From Castor canadensis (taxonomy: Eukaryota > Chordata > Mammalia > Rodentia > Castoridae), in assembly GCF_047511655.1 (NCBI RefSeq), contig NC_133392.1, positions 19,854,001 through 19,918,000 on the forward strand: DNA of 64,000 nt, given 5' to 3'. The position numbers were made by a program, and so were the translations under genes. Each line of letters starts with the position of its first letter. Position 1 is the stretch's first letter. This document shows positions 45,036 through 57,659 of this stretch, piece after piece. The notes under the pieces were generated by a model. It saw only the letters and a list, made by a program, of their open reading frames with translations, was not told the origin of the DNA and did not search any database.

Positions 45036-45257
45036 TCTTCCTTCTTTCTTTTCTTTTCCCTGAGCCTCAGCCTTCTAGTCCTTCTCTGTCTTCCTTTTTT
45101 CTTTCTCTCTCATTCGCTCTCCACATCTATCATCTATCTACCTATCTATCTATCTACCTACGTACCTATCATTTGTCTATATTTCCTCTTCTTTCACAAA
45201 AAGAATTTAAGGACCATTACATAACTTTTTTCAGTGAACTAGGGTTTTTGACTCTTT

Positions 45258-45356
45258 TATTTTTATTTTTTTTTTTTGTTGATACTGGGGTTTGAACTCA
45301 GGACTTCATGCTTGCAAGGCAGGAACTCAACTGCGTGAGCCACGCCTCTAGCTTGG
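45258..45356 (-). mobile_element. ID-type SINE
   Basis: T run, 'gatactggggtttgaactca', 'gcgtgagccacgcctctagc'. Confidence 0.82.
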
Positions 45357-46255
45357 CCTTTTTATATTGGGTTTTTGGTCTGCTTTTTTTCCCCCTTAAT
45401 TTCAATAGCTTTATATATTAGAGAGATTAGACCTTTATATCTGATATAGATGGCAAATATTTCTTCCTACTTTTCTTTTGACTTTGCTTATTGTGTTTTG
45501 TTTTGTTTTTTGTCATACCCATGTTACTTTATGCAGTGAAATATGTCAGTCTTTTCTTTGGTTGCCTCTGGATTTTGAGTCAGAGTTAGAAAATGTTTCC
45601 CCACATTTTCTAATTATGTTTTAAATTCTTGTATTTCTTGTAGTGTGTGTCTGATTTTGTTTTTCACACTCAGATGTCTGAACCATTTGGAGTTTATTCT
45701 AGTGTTCTTGTGAGGCATGGATTGGTTTTACCTTTCTCCAAATGACTGTCCAGTTGTCCCAACGCTACTTAATAAAAGGACCAGCTTTTCTTTCAAGGTT
45801 TGAGATACCATCTCAACCACACGTTGAGCTTCCGTGAATACTTAGCTCTAATGCTGGACTCTATTTTATTCTAATCGTCTGTTCATTTACCAGTTTTAAT
45901 TATAGACTCTTTTTAACATGATTTATGATCTGACAAGCCTCACCTCTTCTCACAGATGTTTTTGAGGGCTTTTGTTGCTATTCTTGAATATCTATTTTTT
46001 CAAATGAGCTCCAGAATAAACTTCTAGAAAAAAAAAAAGAGTGGTTGTTTTACTAGGATCACATTAGACCATCTTAATAAACATATACTAAATCATATAT
46101 TATCTTGCAAAAATGAAATCTTCATGCTGTTTATGGTCCCTTAGAGAATAAGGGAAGTCTTTTACTCTGCTCAAGTCCACTTTTATGTCTTTTGAATGTT
46201 TTAAAGTTTCCCTCAGGAGGTTTTGATAGGTTTTAGTTTTAGCAAATATAGTCCT

Positions 46256-46607
46256 TGACACTAGAGCAGATCAAAGCAAAAGTTTTATTGCAGAAAAAGT
46301 GAGACTAGAAGGGAGGACAGAGCCAAGCAAAACACACTGACACCAGCTGCCAGATTCACAGCTCTGAGGGACAAGAGCCGGGGACCCAAAACCAGGCACC
46401 CACAGGACCTCTCAGGGACCGGACACTACCGAGTGCCACCTGGGCTTGGATACCCTGGGGATAATAAGTTAGTTATGCAGATGGCTATTTTTAGGGCCTA
46501 TCTTGCCTATGATATGCCTTGTTTCCTTTTTTGTGATTATTTAAATCGTTTATCAGACTCTTACTGCCATGGTACTGGGTGACCAGTCCCTGACAGATCG
46601 TGTTACA
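46256..46607 (-). mobile_element. Solo LTR (retroviral) inside the antisense L1
   Basis: 352 bp, TG...CA, with a polyadenylation signal (gcaataaaacttttgc on the minus strand) close to its 3' end, as in class I LTRs. It resembles neither LTR of the provirus at 34.7-41.7 kb. No clear target duplication was found. Confidence 0.6.
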
Positions 46608-47214
46608 ATTTCCACATGGCTCACATATTTCTTCTTGGGTTGACCCTAGATATTTGATGTTGTTTTGTTTCTGTCATAGATGGGGTTTTTCTTTTTCTTC
46701 TTTTGTAGACTGGCTATAGTTTATATGAATATAACGTGTACTTGCACATTTAGGCGTCCATATTATTGTTCTCTCTCCCCAAAGCTCTGCATGTGTAGCT
46801 ACAGAATGACTTTTGCTTATATTAGTTTTAACACTAAAACTTTGAGTATTCTGGCTATCGTGTCTTCTACAAATAATGATAGCTTCACTCTTTCCTTTTC
46901 GGTTCTAATGGCTTTCTCTTCTCTGGCCGCATTGATTACTGTCTATGGCCTTCCTCTGAATCGTAATGAACATTCTGGGCTTTCTCGCCTTGCTCCTGAC
47001 CTTAGTCACTATGCACTAATCCAATGCTGACTTTAGGAATGCACATATGTGTTCTAAATATACATAGATGCATTAGACTCATATACGTTTACTTATATGC
47101 TTTTCCATGAATTTATTATAATGAATTACATTGACAAATTATATCAAACTCTGTGGATGAAAGAAACCCCATTTGATCATTGTGTATTTTTGTTGCTTGG
47201 TTTTCACTTGGGTT

Positions 47215-47330
47215 TTTTAGTTTTTTGACACAGGATCTTGCTGTGTAGCCCAAGCTGGTCTGGAACACACAATGTAGCCCAGACTTCCTGAGTGCTAGAG
47301 TTACAGGCGTGTGCCACCATGCCTGGCTTT
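47215..47330 (-). mobile_element. B1-type SINE monomer
   Basis: 'ttgacacaggatcttgctgt', 'gtagcccaagctggtctg', 'gagttacaggcgtgtgccac'. Confidence 0.85.
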
Positions 47331-47724
47331 TACATATTGTATTTAATGTCCTGTTAAATCTATCTGATAATATTTTTAATGTTTTTCATAAATATTTATA
47401 AGTAATAATGATCTATACATTTTCTTTTTTGTGCTTATTGCACTTAAGTATCAATGCTATATGCCTCATAAAAAGAGTTTGGAAGTTTTCTTTCTTTTTC
47501 TATGGTCTAACATTAAGATTATCAAGTCTCTGAGGGATTGGAAGAATAACTGTGAAATCATCTGGTCCTGGTGGAGAGAGGGGAAGAAAGAGAGGGGAAG
47601 AGAGAGACATCTTTGATAACTTCTTCTTATTTTTTCTATGGAATTGGTGGCCTGAGGAGTCCCAGATCATCTTTTCCGAGAGACCACAAAGGTTCTTTAC
47701 AACTTCATGTCTGCATGAGGTTAA

Positions 47725-47815
47725 TTTTTCTTTTTCTTTTTCAGTATTGGGGTTTCAGCACTCAGGGGTTCATGAGCAGGTGTTCCACTGCTTGAGCCAC
47801 AGCAGCCCCTCTTTT
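47725..47815 (-). mobile_element. ID-type SINE
   Basis: T/C-rich lead, 'cagtattggggtttcagcac', 'ttgagccacagcagcccc'. Confidence 0.75.
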
Positions 47816-47939
47816 TATTTTTTAAACCAAGCAACATACAGCAAAAACTTGAATACAGAAGCAGATGTGAGAATCCAGCTGTTTCCTATTAAGCCAAACA
47901 TGAAAGGGATTTGCAAAAATATAAAATGCCACTAATCTT

Positions 47940-49480
47940 CTTGTTAAATTTTGTGTGGAACGCAAGTAGCCCATAAGAATGTGCATAGACTCACGCATGA
48001 TGGAGAAGGATTAGAATCCAGGCACAGGAAGTCTAGGGTGGAGGCAGGTGGGTGGACACGTGGAAGTGGGTGTTGAGTGTGAAGATCATTGTGCCACCTA
48101 TAAATGCCCCAGAGGTGATTCACCGTAGAATAGGCACTGAATAACCAAGGGTCCAGAATGACTTGACCTGTTGACAGTCATCAGTCAGCCTCTGTCATCA
48201 CCCACCCCAGTTCTGCCACAGTGAGTGTGTGAATGAAGCATCCAGGGTACCGGGTATAGATGGAAGTCCTTCATGAATCCAGCAGCGTGGATTCCTAATC
48301 AAGGTGGTTGTCGCTACTGTACCACTGACTAGCCAATCTGCAACAACAGGAGCCAAAGCCAAGCCCCCAATGCAAATGGCACCACTCACGGAAGAGAACA
48401 GCTGTCTGCAGGCAAATCATCTTCGTAGAGCCATTACTGTGCCTCCCAGACGTGACGAGTGGCAGCAGCAGTTTTCAGACCAATTCCAGCTGTGGGTCTG
48501 TAGATTGTCTTACTAATCTTTCTCTTACAAAATTTTCCCCTAAAAAACCCCACAGAATCCAAGACCAGTGCTTCCAAGCGAGGGTAAGTTTAGAACTGAG
48601 CGATGCAAGGTGTGGCGTGCAATGCTCACACCCCATCTCCTAGGTTCCCCTTCAGGATGAAGCCATGCAGTCCCACAGCTGCCAGAGGTCTTGGCTTCTG
48701 ATGGCATCGGGTATCCTTTCCTTGTCCCTGACTTTGTGTGTTTATCCATAAGGTAAGACTAAGTCAAAAGGCCTCACAACCGAGTCCCCTTGTGGGAATT
48801 TCCCTCAACTAAAAGGAGCTTCTTCCCTTGGAGAAGCTCACACCCGTTGAAAAGGTTGATGCAGGTGGATGAAATCTTGACCCCCTTGACTTACAGTGGG
48901 ATGTCTGAAAGGCGCTCCCAGCTCCAGAGCCTCCTGCAGGATCAGGAGGACAAGGCCGGTGTTGCAACTGAAGAGCAGTTCAACTCTCCCCTGCCAAGTC
49001 CTGCTTCCCTTCCTTCCCACAGGTGTTACTCTTGAGAGCACGCCCCAGTAACCCTCCTGCAAATCTATCCCAGACTGCGCTTCTTGGGAGACCCAACCAA
49101 AGACATCTGGCAGTGAATTTCACAGAAGATTTATAGGAAAACACAGCCCTAGGGAAGCATCTCCTACTTTTCAATAAAATTCTGATGGATATTATTCTCT
49201 ACATAATTTAGTACCATCATGACCATCATGAGAAATGACTTCTCTAGATTAGTTCCAGTAAAAACATGCACTGCTTCTTCTTAAGAATGGCTTTGAAATT
49301 TGCAACACCTCCATTTTTATTGTGGCTGCCTAGAATCTCAGAACCTCACCTGAGTAGTCACAGCATACAAATTAAGTCTTATAGTTCATCTGTTGGCTTT
49401 TATTCCTCCTCAGTAACCCCCGCTTTTAAATATTCAAGTCATATTGGAAGGTTTCCTTTGTAAGCTGCCTCAAGTCCTTT
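47940..49480. other. No recognised feature (intergenic)
   Basis: 1.5 kb with only short open frames on both strands and no family I can name. Parts near 48200-48500 look like an old LTR but could not be assigned. Confidence 0.3.
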
Positions 49481-49539
49481 ATTCAAAAACTAACTAAACG
49501 ATAACCCACCACTACACATTTAGGGATCCCAGGAAAGGA

Positions 49540-49592
49540 AAGGAGAGAAAGAGGAAAGGGAGGGGAAGAGAAGGGAATGAAAAAGAGAGAGA

Positions 49593-49660
<68 letters not shown>

Positions 49661-49676
49661 GAAAGAAAGAAAGAAA

Positions 49677-49726
<50 letters not shown>

Positions 49727-49750
49727 AAAGAAAAAAAGGAAGGAAGAAAG
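49540..49750 (+). repeat. (GA)n and (GAAA)n microsatellite
   Basis: (GA)n at about 49582-49655 followed by (GAAA/GGAA)n to 49745. Long open frames on either strand here are low-complexity artefacts. Confidence 0.97.
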
Positions 49751-49829
49751 CCACTAGGAAGTGGAGACAAATCCACCCTACTAGATCCTGAGTTTGGAAG
49801 GTGCTCAATGTCAAAATGATATCAAGACC

Positions 49830-50900
49830 TAGGACTATTAGAAAAAAAAAAAAAGAAGCTGGACGAAGCACCCTTTGATCCTTATTAAGGCTCAAATGAG
49901 GCAGTTGCCCCAAACTAGCTCTAGCTTCTCACCTCCCATGCCTAAGCCTCCAACGAGCTTGTCATTACCACTGGCTGTCGGACGGGACATCATGAGTGTT
50001 TTACTCTATCCTCCCAAAATTGAGAAAGACAAGGGTCTTGCCTAGTTAATTGCTGCCAATTTCTAGTCACAGCAACTGATCAGCACGAAGAAGCTTGTCC
50101 CTGCTGCTGGTTTTGTCTCCTTCTGGCTCCAGAAATAGCACACATTCCCCGCCTCTGAGTTCCGCTCACTCCCTCTGAGGACACACAGACAGATTTGGAT
50201 TAAAGGAACACTCACATGCTAAATGTAAACACTCATGTGCATTCAGGGTCCATTTGTTTTCAAAGTCCAGCAGCCTCCTTTGCACCTGTTGGCAGAGTAT
50301 CAACTTCCTCTGTTTCATTCAGGCTGCATGGGAGAATCAATCACAGTTTCAATTACAAAGTCGATAACATTTGAGAAGCCGTGCCAGGCACTTCCACTTA
50401 ATCCTCATAAAAACTGCAAAGTTTTATTATGCCCATTTTAGGGAGACAAGAACTGAGTCTCAAAGAAGTTCAAAAATGAACAAAATCACACAACAGGGCT
50501 AGGACTCAGAACGAGCACTTGGGCCTGTGAAGAGCCTGGCTCTTTCTATGACACCAGAACATAGACAGGGAACACTGGAGCCTAGCGATTGCTAGTGAGT
50601 TCATAACTTGAGGCCATATTGCTGCTCCAAGCACAAGAGTTATAACTAAACTATGAAAAATTAATCTTTGCTCAAAAGCATAACAAATCACGCACTATTC
50701 AAAATGAGCCTAAAGACACACATTTTTAACCATATGAAGAAATCTAACCCTAATGAAGAAAGTCAACAAAATCAAACAGTAGGAAAGTGTATTTCATACA
50801 TGTACAGCTAAAATAACATCATCTGACAAAACTGTTCAATAGTATATGAAGGAACAATATATACACAAACAAGCAGATTTAAAAAAAAAAAAAAGAGAGA
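49830..50900. other. Intergenic, mostly unassigned
   Basis: A MIR/L2-like stretch at 50385-50520 (gccgtgccaggcacttcc; gccttattatgccc-type core; aagaactgagtctcaaag). Nothing else recognised. Confidence 0.4.
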
Positions 50901-52121
50901 GCAAGTGAGAAGTGAAAAACAATTGATTAGTAATCTTGGCCAAAAAAAGGACAAAAATGAAAAGTAGAGTTCCACTTTTGACCAAGATGGAATAACACTT
51001 TGACATTAGGCACCAAAGAACAATGAGAAACAGGTGTGCCCTGTGACTGCTAGAGCTCACTGCCTTCAGGAAGCTTCCAAGCCACAGTCCAGGGAGGGGA
51101 AGCTGAATGGAGCCCAGTAGATGCCCTGAGTTGAGGAACAGAATGGGGAGTCTGGGAGCTAGAGTTAAAAAGACAGAGTCCAGAGAGCACACGGCCCAGA
51201 CACAGAAATTCAGAGACCACAGAGGGTCCCTCTTAATTGCTCAGCAGAGTACTAATCGGTGTGTGACTAGTATCCTTTCACTATGTGAAAGGACTGGAGA
51301 GGACAGTGTCTGACACTCACACAGGATAGGTAGCCATGCCTGATCCCACCAGATAGAAAGGGAAAACTCCCAGCTGGCAGGGCGCTGGGTAGAGTACTAG
51401 AGAAAATGATTAGCATGAGTACTGCTCTGGATCTCCCTGACAAATCATAAAAAGTAGACCCAAAAGAATCAAACATTTTCCAAGTAACAAAACAAAGTTC
51501 AAGATTTGCAGCAATACCAAAATATCCAGCCCCCAACATGGCAAAATTCACAATGCCTAGCATCCAGTCAGAGATTACTAGGCATGCAGAGGCAGGAAAA
51601 CACAGCCCAAAGAGAGGACAACAATAAATCAACTGAAACCAACCCAGAAAGAACACAGATGTTACAATTAGCAGAGGACATTAAAACAATTATTATAACT
51701 GCATTCCATATGTTCAAGAAGTTGAGACAGAGAGACATATGCACACACTGTCCTCACATGTGGACTCTATAACTGAGGCCATCACCAGAACTGAGCTGAT
51801 TCAGTGTCACCTTTGTACTTGCAAAACTGTTGTGACATGAGCTGTGCAAACCATGCAGAAGCTTGGAACAGTGTTTATGAAAAGGGGACAAGAATGAAGG
51901 AGGCACATTCCAGCCTCCCCCAGCTCCTGGATCTTCTGGGAAGGGTGCTCTCATAAGCAGGAAAGAGCCCCCAAACCCAACATGGAGAAACTGAGACACA
52001 CGACATGATAACCCCAACCTTCCCCTTCAGCCTCGCTCTTATTACTGTGGTAAACAACCAAAAAAAATCAACACACTTCTTCATCTGTGCTTCCTAGGCT
52101 CATCCCCTAAATATACTCCCG

Positions 52122-52125
52122 AAAG

Positions 52126-52187
<62 letters not shown>
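52122..52187 (+). repeat. (TA)n-(GA)n microsatellite
   Basis: TA units at 52126-52150 switch directly to GA units to 52187. Confidence 0.95.
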
Positions 52188-52189
<2 letters not shown>

Positions 52190-52540
52190 CATATTAAAAG
52201 ACTCAACTAGAAATTGTTGAGATAAAGACTTAAATGATTGAGACAAACTTGATGTGATCAATGGTAGATTAGACATTGCAAAAGAAAAGATTAGTGAATT
52301 TGAAGGCATAGCTGTAGCAATCATCTAAAATGACACCCAAGAAGAAATCAGAATTGGAAAAATGAAAAGAGCACCAGTGAGCTATTTGATAACTTCAAGC
52401 AGCTTAATGTACAGGTAATAAGAGCTCTTGAAAGAAGAGAAAGGAACAGAAAATAAATATATTTGAAGAAACACAGCCAATGTCTTTGAAGTACTGAAAG
52501 AAAAATCTACCAGCCTGCACTCCAGTAAAAATATCTTTCC

Positions 52541-52740
52541 AACCGGGCACTGGTGGCTCACACCTGTAATCCTAGCTACTTAGGAGGCAGAGATCAGGAG
52601 GATCATAGTTCGAAGCCAGCGAAGGCAAATAGTTCTGTGAGACCCTATGTCAAAAAACCCTTCACAACAGTAGGGCTGGTGGAGTGGCTCAAGGTGAAAG
52701 CCCTGAGTTCAAGCTCCAGTACCACCACCAAAAATAAATA
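52541..52740 (+). mobile_element. Composite SINE (B1 + ID)
   Basis: 'ccgggcactggtggctcac', 'gcagagatcaggaggatcat', then a shortened ID (gagtggctcaaggtgaaagc; ctgagttcaagctccagtac). The ID lacks the A box downstream half, a variant also common in beaver-type SINEs. Confidence 0.87.
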
Positions 52741-52745
52741 AATAA

Positions 52746-52787
<42 letters not shown>
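52732..52787 (+). repeat. (TAAA)n-(TA)n microsatellite at SINE tail
   Basis: A-rich tail expanded to AATA units, then about 18 TA units. Confidence 0.93.
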
Positions 52788-52789
<2 letters not shown>

Positions 52790-53470
52790 AAAACAAAGAC
52801 GAAACAGGTCCTTTTCAAACATAGAGAAGTTGAAAGAATTTACCACCATTAGCCCACACTACAGGAAGTGTTAAAGCAAGTTTTTCTAAGTTTGCTTAGC
52901 CAGTTAGTGGCATAGGCAGGATTTGAAAACAAGCAATTTAACAACAGCAAGCACTCAACAAGCAACAGCTGATTGAGCAACTAGCGACATTCATTTCACC
53001 TTCACAACAACCGTATGAGGTAGGCACAATAATGAATCTTGAGGGCACCAGCAGAATGGGCGCCAGAGGGTTAGCCTCTCCCCTGGGAGGGCACAGGGAG
53101 CTAGAGACCTCTGTCCAGCCAGCAAAGAGCCCCCATGTTTGGCTGGCCAGCCTCAGTCCTCAGGCTAAGGGAATCAGTGAAAGAGATAGCAAAATGTGAG
53201 ACCAGCCAGCATCCGACAGGTCTGGGGTGTGCAGGTGAGCCAGACCAGAAGCTGGCACTGTGCAGGAGCTCATATGGTTCCTTCCACCCCTCTAAGAATA
53301 GCATACCCCACTTCTCTCAGGTCTGCCTAACAGCCCAGGTAAAGGCGGAGGGGGGGTGTCCCCAGCAGCCCTTGGTCCCTCACAGCCTCTGAACTCTGCT
53401 AGGTGCTGACAAGGCCTCCCTCACCACCTTCTGAGTTCTGTCATGCAACAGTGACAGCTCCCATTCACAG

Positions 53471-54412
53471 CAGCCTCCCTTATCCATGGGGGGTGCCATC
53501 CAAGACCCAGTGGGTGTCTGAAACCTCAAAGCACTACATATACTATGTTTTTTCTATTCATATAGACGTACAATAAAGTTTAATTTATAAATTAGGTGCA
53601 GTAAAGATTGTCACTAATTAATAGTAGCAGAACAATTGTAACATATGCTGTAATAGAAATTGTGTGACCGTGGCCTCTCCACAGGTCTGACCATATGTGA
53701 CTTAGCACTCTGGCAATGCTGTTTGATGCTACAGACCTATGAGATGAGATGAAGCAAGCAGCAATGCCTTCTGGGGCCATCCAGTTGGAACTCATTTTCT
53801 GTCTATGTCCTCCATCCCCAAATTTAATTCCTTTCTCAGCTTAATTAAGTGGTTATCACACACTGCAGCTGTAACTTTTGCAGTTTAAGGTGTGACAGCA
53901 AAAGTAGCTCAAATTTCATTTTCCTTCTTCACAATGTCATGGATAGAAGATTTATTCTTACCAGAGCTCTTAGCAACCTTACTATATTATCTTTTTTCCT
54001 TCCTTATGGAATTGAGAACATTCACCTCATCACTTCAAGAAGTACTTTATAAAGGCTTCTCTTTGGCAGATCCATCCAAATAGCCAACATCATTTCTCCT
54101 GTGCTTTGGGGCCATTTGTAAGTAAAATAAGAGCTAATTGGGTGCACACACCACAATACCCAACAGTTGGTCTGATATCCAAGATGGCCACTGAGTGGCT
54201 AACAGATAGGTGTTATACACCACCTGGACAGCCTGGACAAAGGGATGACTCACATCCCAGACAGGACAAACCAGGACAGAGTAAGATTTCTTCATGCTCC
54301 TCAGAATAGCATACAATTTAAAACTCATGAATTGTTCATTTCTGGAATTTTCTATTTAGTATTTTCAGATCATAATTAACCACTTGTAACTAAAACCAGG
54401 GAAAGTGAAACA
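53471..54412 (-). mobile_element. Tigger-type DNA transposon relic with transposase N-terminus
   Basis: The plus strand shows one end ('cttatccatggggggtgcc', 'aagtttaatttataaatta') and the other end ('aatttaaaactcatgaattg', 'ctggaattttctatttagt'). On the minus strand a decayed transposase start reads from about 54115 (MAPKHRRN). Only the N-terminal coding part is present, so this is an internally deleted, non-autonomous copy. Confidence 0.8.
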
Positions 54413-54999
54413 GTTGATGGGGAAGAGCTACTGTATTGTGAGTCTTGTTTATTTAGTCACAATGGCAGGTGTGCAGGTAACTCATGGCTTTCATATCGTC
54501 TGAATACTTTCGGCATGCACTCAGTTTTGTGAAGGCCCTGTCAAAACCCTTCACCCATTTTAAAAACTAACATTGGGTTATATTTTTCTGATTAGATTGA
54601 CAGTTTACAGCTCAAATTTGCATTATTCATTTGTAAATAAGGTTTTGGGTTTTTTTTGCTTAAGATACATTTGTATTTGTTTTTCTGAGGACAGTGTTCA
54701 TCCTTTGCCCATTCTTACAGTTTTCTTATAAATGACAAATAACTCTTTATATTATGGAGATTAACCATGTGACTAAATAGCAAGACAGCTTGCTGTCTTT
54801 TGGCTTTGCTGATGGTGTACTTTTTGGCTATGTGAGGATTCTTTTAATGAAATTGAATTTGTCAATAATTTATCTTATGCTGCATGGTCATTTTAAAGTC
54901 AAATTTCCCAGTTAGACACCCAAAAAAGACAAAGTCAGGCAAAGTCTTGCTGTGTTGCACTGAGCCTGCAAAAAGGCCTGAGCTGGTGGGAACAGGGGC

Positions 55000-55165
55000 T
55001 TGAGTTCTTTCTCTACTCCTAACTGGTAGTGAATCCTTGGCCAAGTTAATTTACCTCCCCTCAGCTTGGTCAGTTTCTTTCTCCACAAAATGGGGATAAT
55101 GTGACCCACTTTAAGAGTTTTTATCGGAATTAAATGAGAAAGTGTATGAAAAGCACCTAGCAAGC
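55000..55165 (+). repeat. MIR SINE
   Basis: 'ttggccaagttaatttacct', 'cacaaaatggggataatgtg', 'ggaattaaatgagaaagtg', 'gaaaagcacctagca': a long, well-kept MIR 3' half. Confidence 0.82.
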
Positions 55166-55375
55166 TGGATGCAGTGATGCATGACTGTAATCCCAGCTAA
55201 ACAGGACATGGGAGGTAGAAATAGGAGGATTTCAGTCTGAAGCTGGACAGGGCAAAAGAGAAAGCCCCTATCTGAAAAATAACTAGAGCAAAAAGGGTTA
55301 GAGGAGTGCTTGCCTAGCAAGTGCAAGGCCCTGAGTTCAAACCCCATATCATAAATAAATAAATAAAAATAAATC
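55166..55375 (+). mobile_element. Composite SINE (B1 + ID), deleted ID
   Basis: 'gatgcagtgatgcatgactg', 'taatcccagctaaacagg', 'gtgcaaggccctgagttc', tail (AAAT)n. Much of the ID A-box region is deleted. Confidence 0.8.
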
Positions 55376-55440
55376 CCCAACACAGAGAATAAGCCTTCCA
55401 TACAAGGTAATTCTCATCTCTCTAACTGAGTTGTGTGCAG

Positions 55441-55574
55441 GTGCGTGCGTGTGTGTGTGTGTTTATAACAGGTGTTTGTGAGTGGCAGGAGGGAGGGCTC
55501 AGCTGTGTGTGTGTGTGTGCGTGTGTGTGTGTATAACAGGTGTTTGTGAGTGGGAGGAGGGAGGGCTCAGCTGT
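55441..55574 (+). repeat. 68-bp tandem duplication containing (TG)n
   Basis: The unit 'tataacaggtgtttgtgagt' plus 'ggaggagggagggctcagctgt' occurs at 55464 and again at 55532, each copy preceded by a GT run, with one mismatch seen in the unit core. Confidence 0.9.
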
Positions 55575-55599
55575 GGGATACAGCACACAGTTGGCTCAG

Positions 55600-56420
55600 T
55601 TACTCACGGCCCCAAAATAAAAAAGCTGCTTGAAGTATTTACAGGCCCCAGGATGACTGTAAATCCCACAGGCCTGGCTCCAGGCCAGAAACTCTTCACT
55701 CAGCCTCCCCACCTTCTACACTGGTGGCCAGTGTCTGGCTGCTTTACTCCCTCCCCAGGATAGCTGGCCCATGGATACCCAGAGAAACAGAGACTCCAGG
55801 GTGGTCTTGAAGGGCAGAGGCTTCAAGGTCCCAGTTCCAGGTCCTAGCCTCTGCCCTTGGGGATCTGCTGGGTTTTCTGGAGACCCCATCTGGACTACTT
55901 GCCTGCTCTGGGGACCTCTCCAGGAAAGGTGACCAGTCTAGAACCAGAGACTAGAGGGATGCACGGCCTAGGCCTCTGCCCCTTACCCCTTGGCTCAGGA
56001 TGGCTGCAAATCCCAAGTCCCTTACCCAGTGGAGTTCACAGAACAAGTGGGACTTTACTTCTCAGTGTTTCTGAAAAACAGACAGGAATCCCCATTTCTA
56101 TGTGCTTGTTTTTGTTCTTGATCTCTGGGAAAACTGGCAACTTAAAGTCCCAATGTCAATTTACTTCTAAACAGACCAGACACTGCTTTGCCAGTGAGCT
56201 TTGTAGAGCAGTTTTCTGTGACTTTGCTAAAGATGGGAGGCCAGGCATGTCTATCTCGGCTTCGACAGTGTTGCCAGGCAGCCCCAGGAGGCTGGTGCCA
56301 GGAAAAGAATCACAGGCAGCAAGTCTTCTTCTCACAGGGAAGTTAGAATTAGGTCGAGGCTGAGATCTAGGAGTATAGCTAAAGGGCCTTGAGTGTAATG
56401 GGAGCTTAGAGCTATGGTGG
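55600..56420. other. No recognised feature (intergenic)
   Basis: A plus-strand open frame at 55857-56363 (168 codons, no ATG at its start) is the longest unassigned one here. It has no recognisable domain and no splice or promoter context. Confidence 0.35.
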
Positions 56421-56429
56421 GTCCTTTTA

Positions 56430-57010
56430 AAGCCAGGCTTGGTGTCTCACACCTGTAATCCCAGCACTCAGCAGGCTGAGGCATCTGGGGCTACACCGTG
56501 AGACCCTATCTCAAAAAAACAAAACAAAACAATCCCTTTTGAGGGTAAACTGTAGTAGAATAAGCTGGGCATGGTGGCTCATGCCTGTAATCCTAGCTAC
56601 TCAGGAGGCGAGATCAGGAGGATTTCAGTTACAGGCCAGCCTGGGCAAAAAGTTTAAGAGACCCTATCTCAATCAACTATAGTGTGAAGAGGTGCAGGCC
56701 TATCATCCCAGCTATGTGGGAGGCTGAGATTCAGAGGATTATGGTTCCAGGGCAGCCCCAGCAAATACGTTTCTGAGACCCCTCTCAACAGAAAAACCCT
56801 AAGTGTGGTGGCACACACCTGTTATCCAGCTACAGCAGCAAGCATAAATAGGAGGCTTGTAGTCCAGACCAGCCTGGGAAAAAAGCGAGACCCTATCTCA
56901 AAAATGACCAGAGCAAAAACGGCTGGAGGCCTGGAGTGCAAGTGGTACAGTGCTTGCCTAGCAAGCATGAAGCCCTAAGTTCAAACCACAGGATCACCAA
57001 AAAATAAATA
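56430..57010 (+). mobile_element. SINE cluster (B1, then B1-B1-B1-ID-like series)
   Basis: One B1 at 56435-56520 (ggtgtctcacacctgtaatc), then consecutive B1-like units at about 56568-56680, 56690-56790 and 56800-56905, followed by an ID unit (gtggtacagtgcttgcctag; agttcaaaccacag). Either a trimer with an additional monomer or nested copies. Confidence 0.75.
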
Positions 57011-57556
57011 AAAAGATAGTGGATAAAAGATGACTGCAAAATCTTGGCTATTACTGTATGGAGAGATGAGCCCAATCCCCTCTCCTCAGAGCTAGGCTGG
57101 GTTTAGCAACTTGCTGACAGATTAGAGGCCTAGCAGCTTCCATGATAGCCATTTGTTGACTTTCTCTCTTATAACCCTCCTTGTAAAAAGTCCAGCTACC
57201 CTGAGTCCTCCTTGCCATAGATATCACTGGAAGGCCTCTGGCTGACAGTGCCAGCCTGGCCTGGCCTTCCAGCCACACCTAATAATTCACCGGATATGGA
57301 GTAAAGCCACCTTGGACATTGAGTCCATTTGGCAACTCAGTCCTACCTAAATGACTACCACTGCGGCTACCTGGAGCAAAGAACCACCCAGCTGAGCCCT
57401 GCCTGGATTCCTGACCCATCAAATCATGAGATGGAATAAAATGGTGATGCTTTGATCTGAGATTGGGTGTCATTTGTTAAAAATAGATTCCTGTATGATA
57501 AATTCTCCATCTTGAAGCTGCCGAGTCCTTTCTACACTGAGCGCCTAATCGTGGGT

Positions 57557-57650
57557 ATTTATTTACTTAGAGATGGGGTCTTGCTGAATTGCCCAGGTTG
57601 GCTTTGAACTCTTGTAGTCTTTGACCTCAAGTGGTCTTCCTGCCTCAGCC
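57557..57650 (-). mobile_element. B1-type SINE fragment
   Basis: 'agagatggggtcttgctgaa', 'ttgcccaggttggctttg', 'tcttcctgcctcagcctgg'. Confidence 0.78.
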
Positions 57651-57659
57651 TGGGTTTTT

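Larger units (their letters stand above)
45360..47600 (-). mobile_element. Antisense L1 (ORF2 region), interrupted by a solo LTR and a B1
   Basis: The plus strand shows reverse-complement L1 ORF2 landmarks: 'ctttatatctgatatagatg', 'ccatttggagtttattctag', 'aggcatggattggttttacc', 'ctctggccgcattgattac' and 'tgaaatcatctggtcctggt'. Segments at 45360-46250, 46610-47210 and 47335-47600 belong together. Apparent plus-strand open frames here are its shadows. Confidence 0.78.
50930..52890 (+). mobile_element. HAL1/L1-type LINE relic, interrupted
   Basis: Recognisable ORF1-side LINE sequence: 'ttttgaccaagatggaata', 'ggcaaaattcacaatgcc', 'agacattgcaaaagaaaag', 'agaacacagatgttacaat', and after the SINE 'tacaggaagtgttaaagc'. 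The lack of ORF2-like sequence and this layout fit HAL1. The open frames it contains are decayed. A composite SINE (52541-52740) and simple repeats interrupt it. Confidence 0.65.

Noticed and set aside
46680-47030. 116-codon plus-strand frame
   Set aside because: It is the antisense shadow of a minus-strand L1 ORF2 relic.
49483-49913. Ser/Leu/Phe-rich and Lys/Glu-rich frames of 80-133 codons
   Set aside because: They are translations of (GA)n/(GAAA)n microsatellite DNA.
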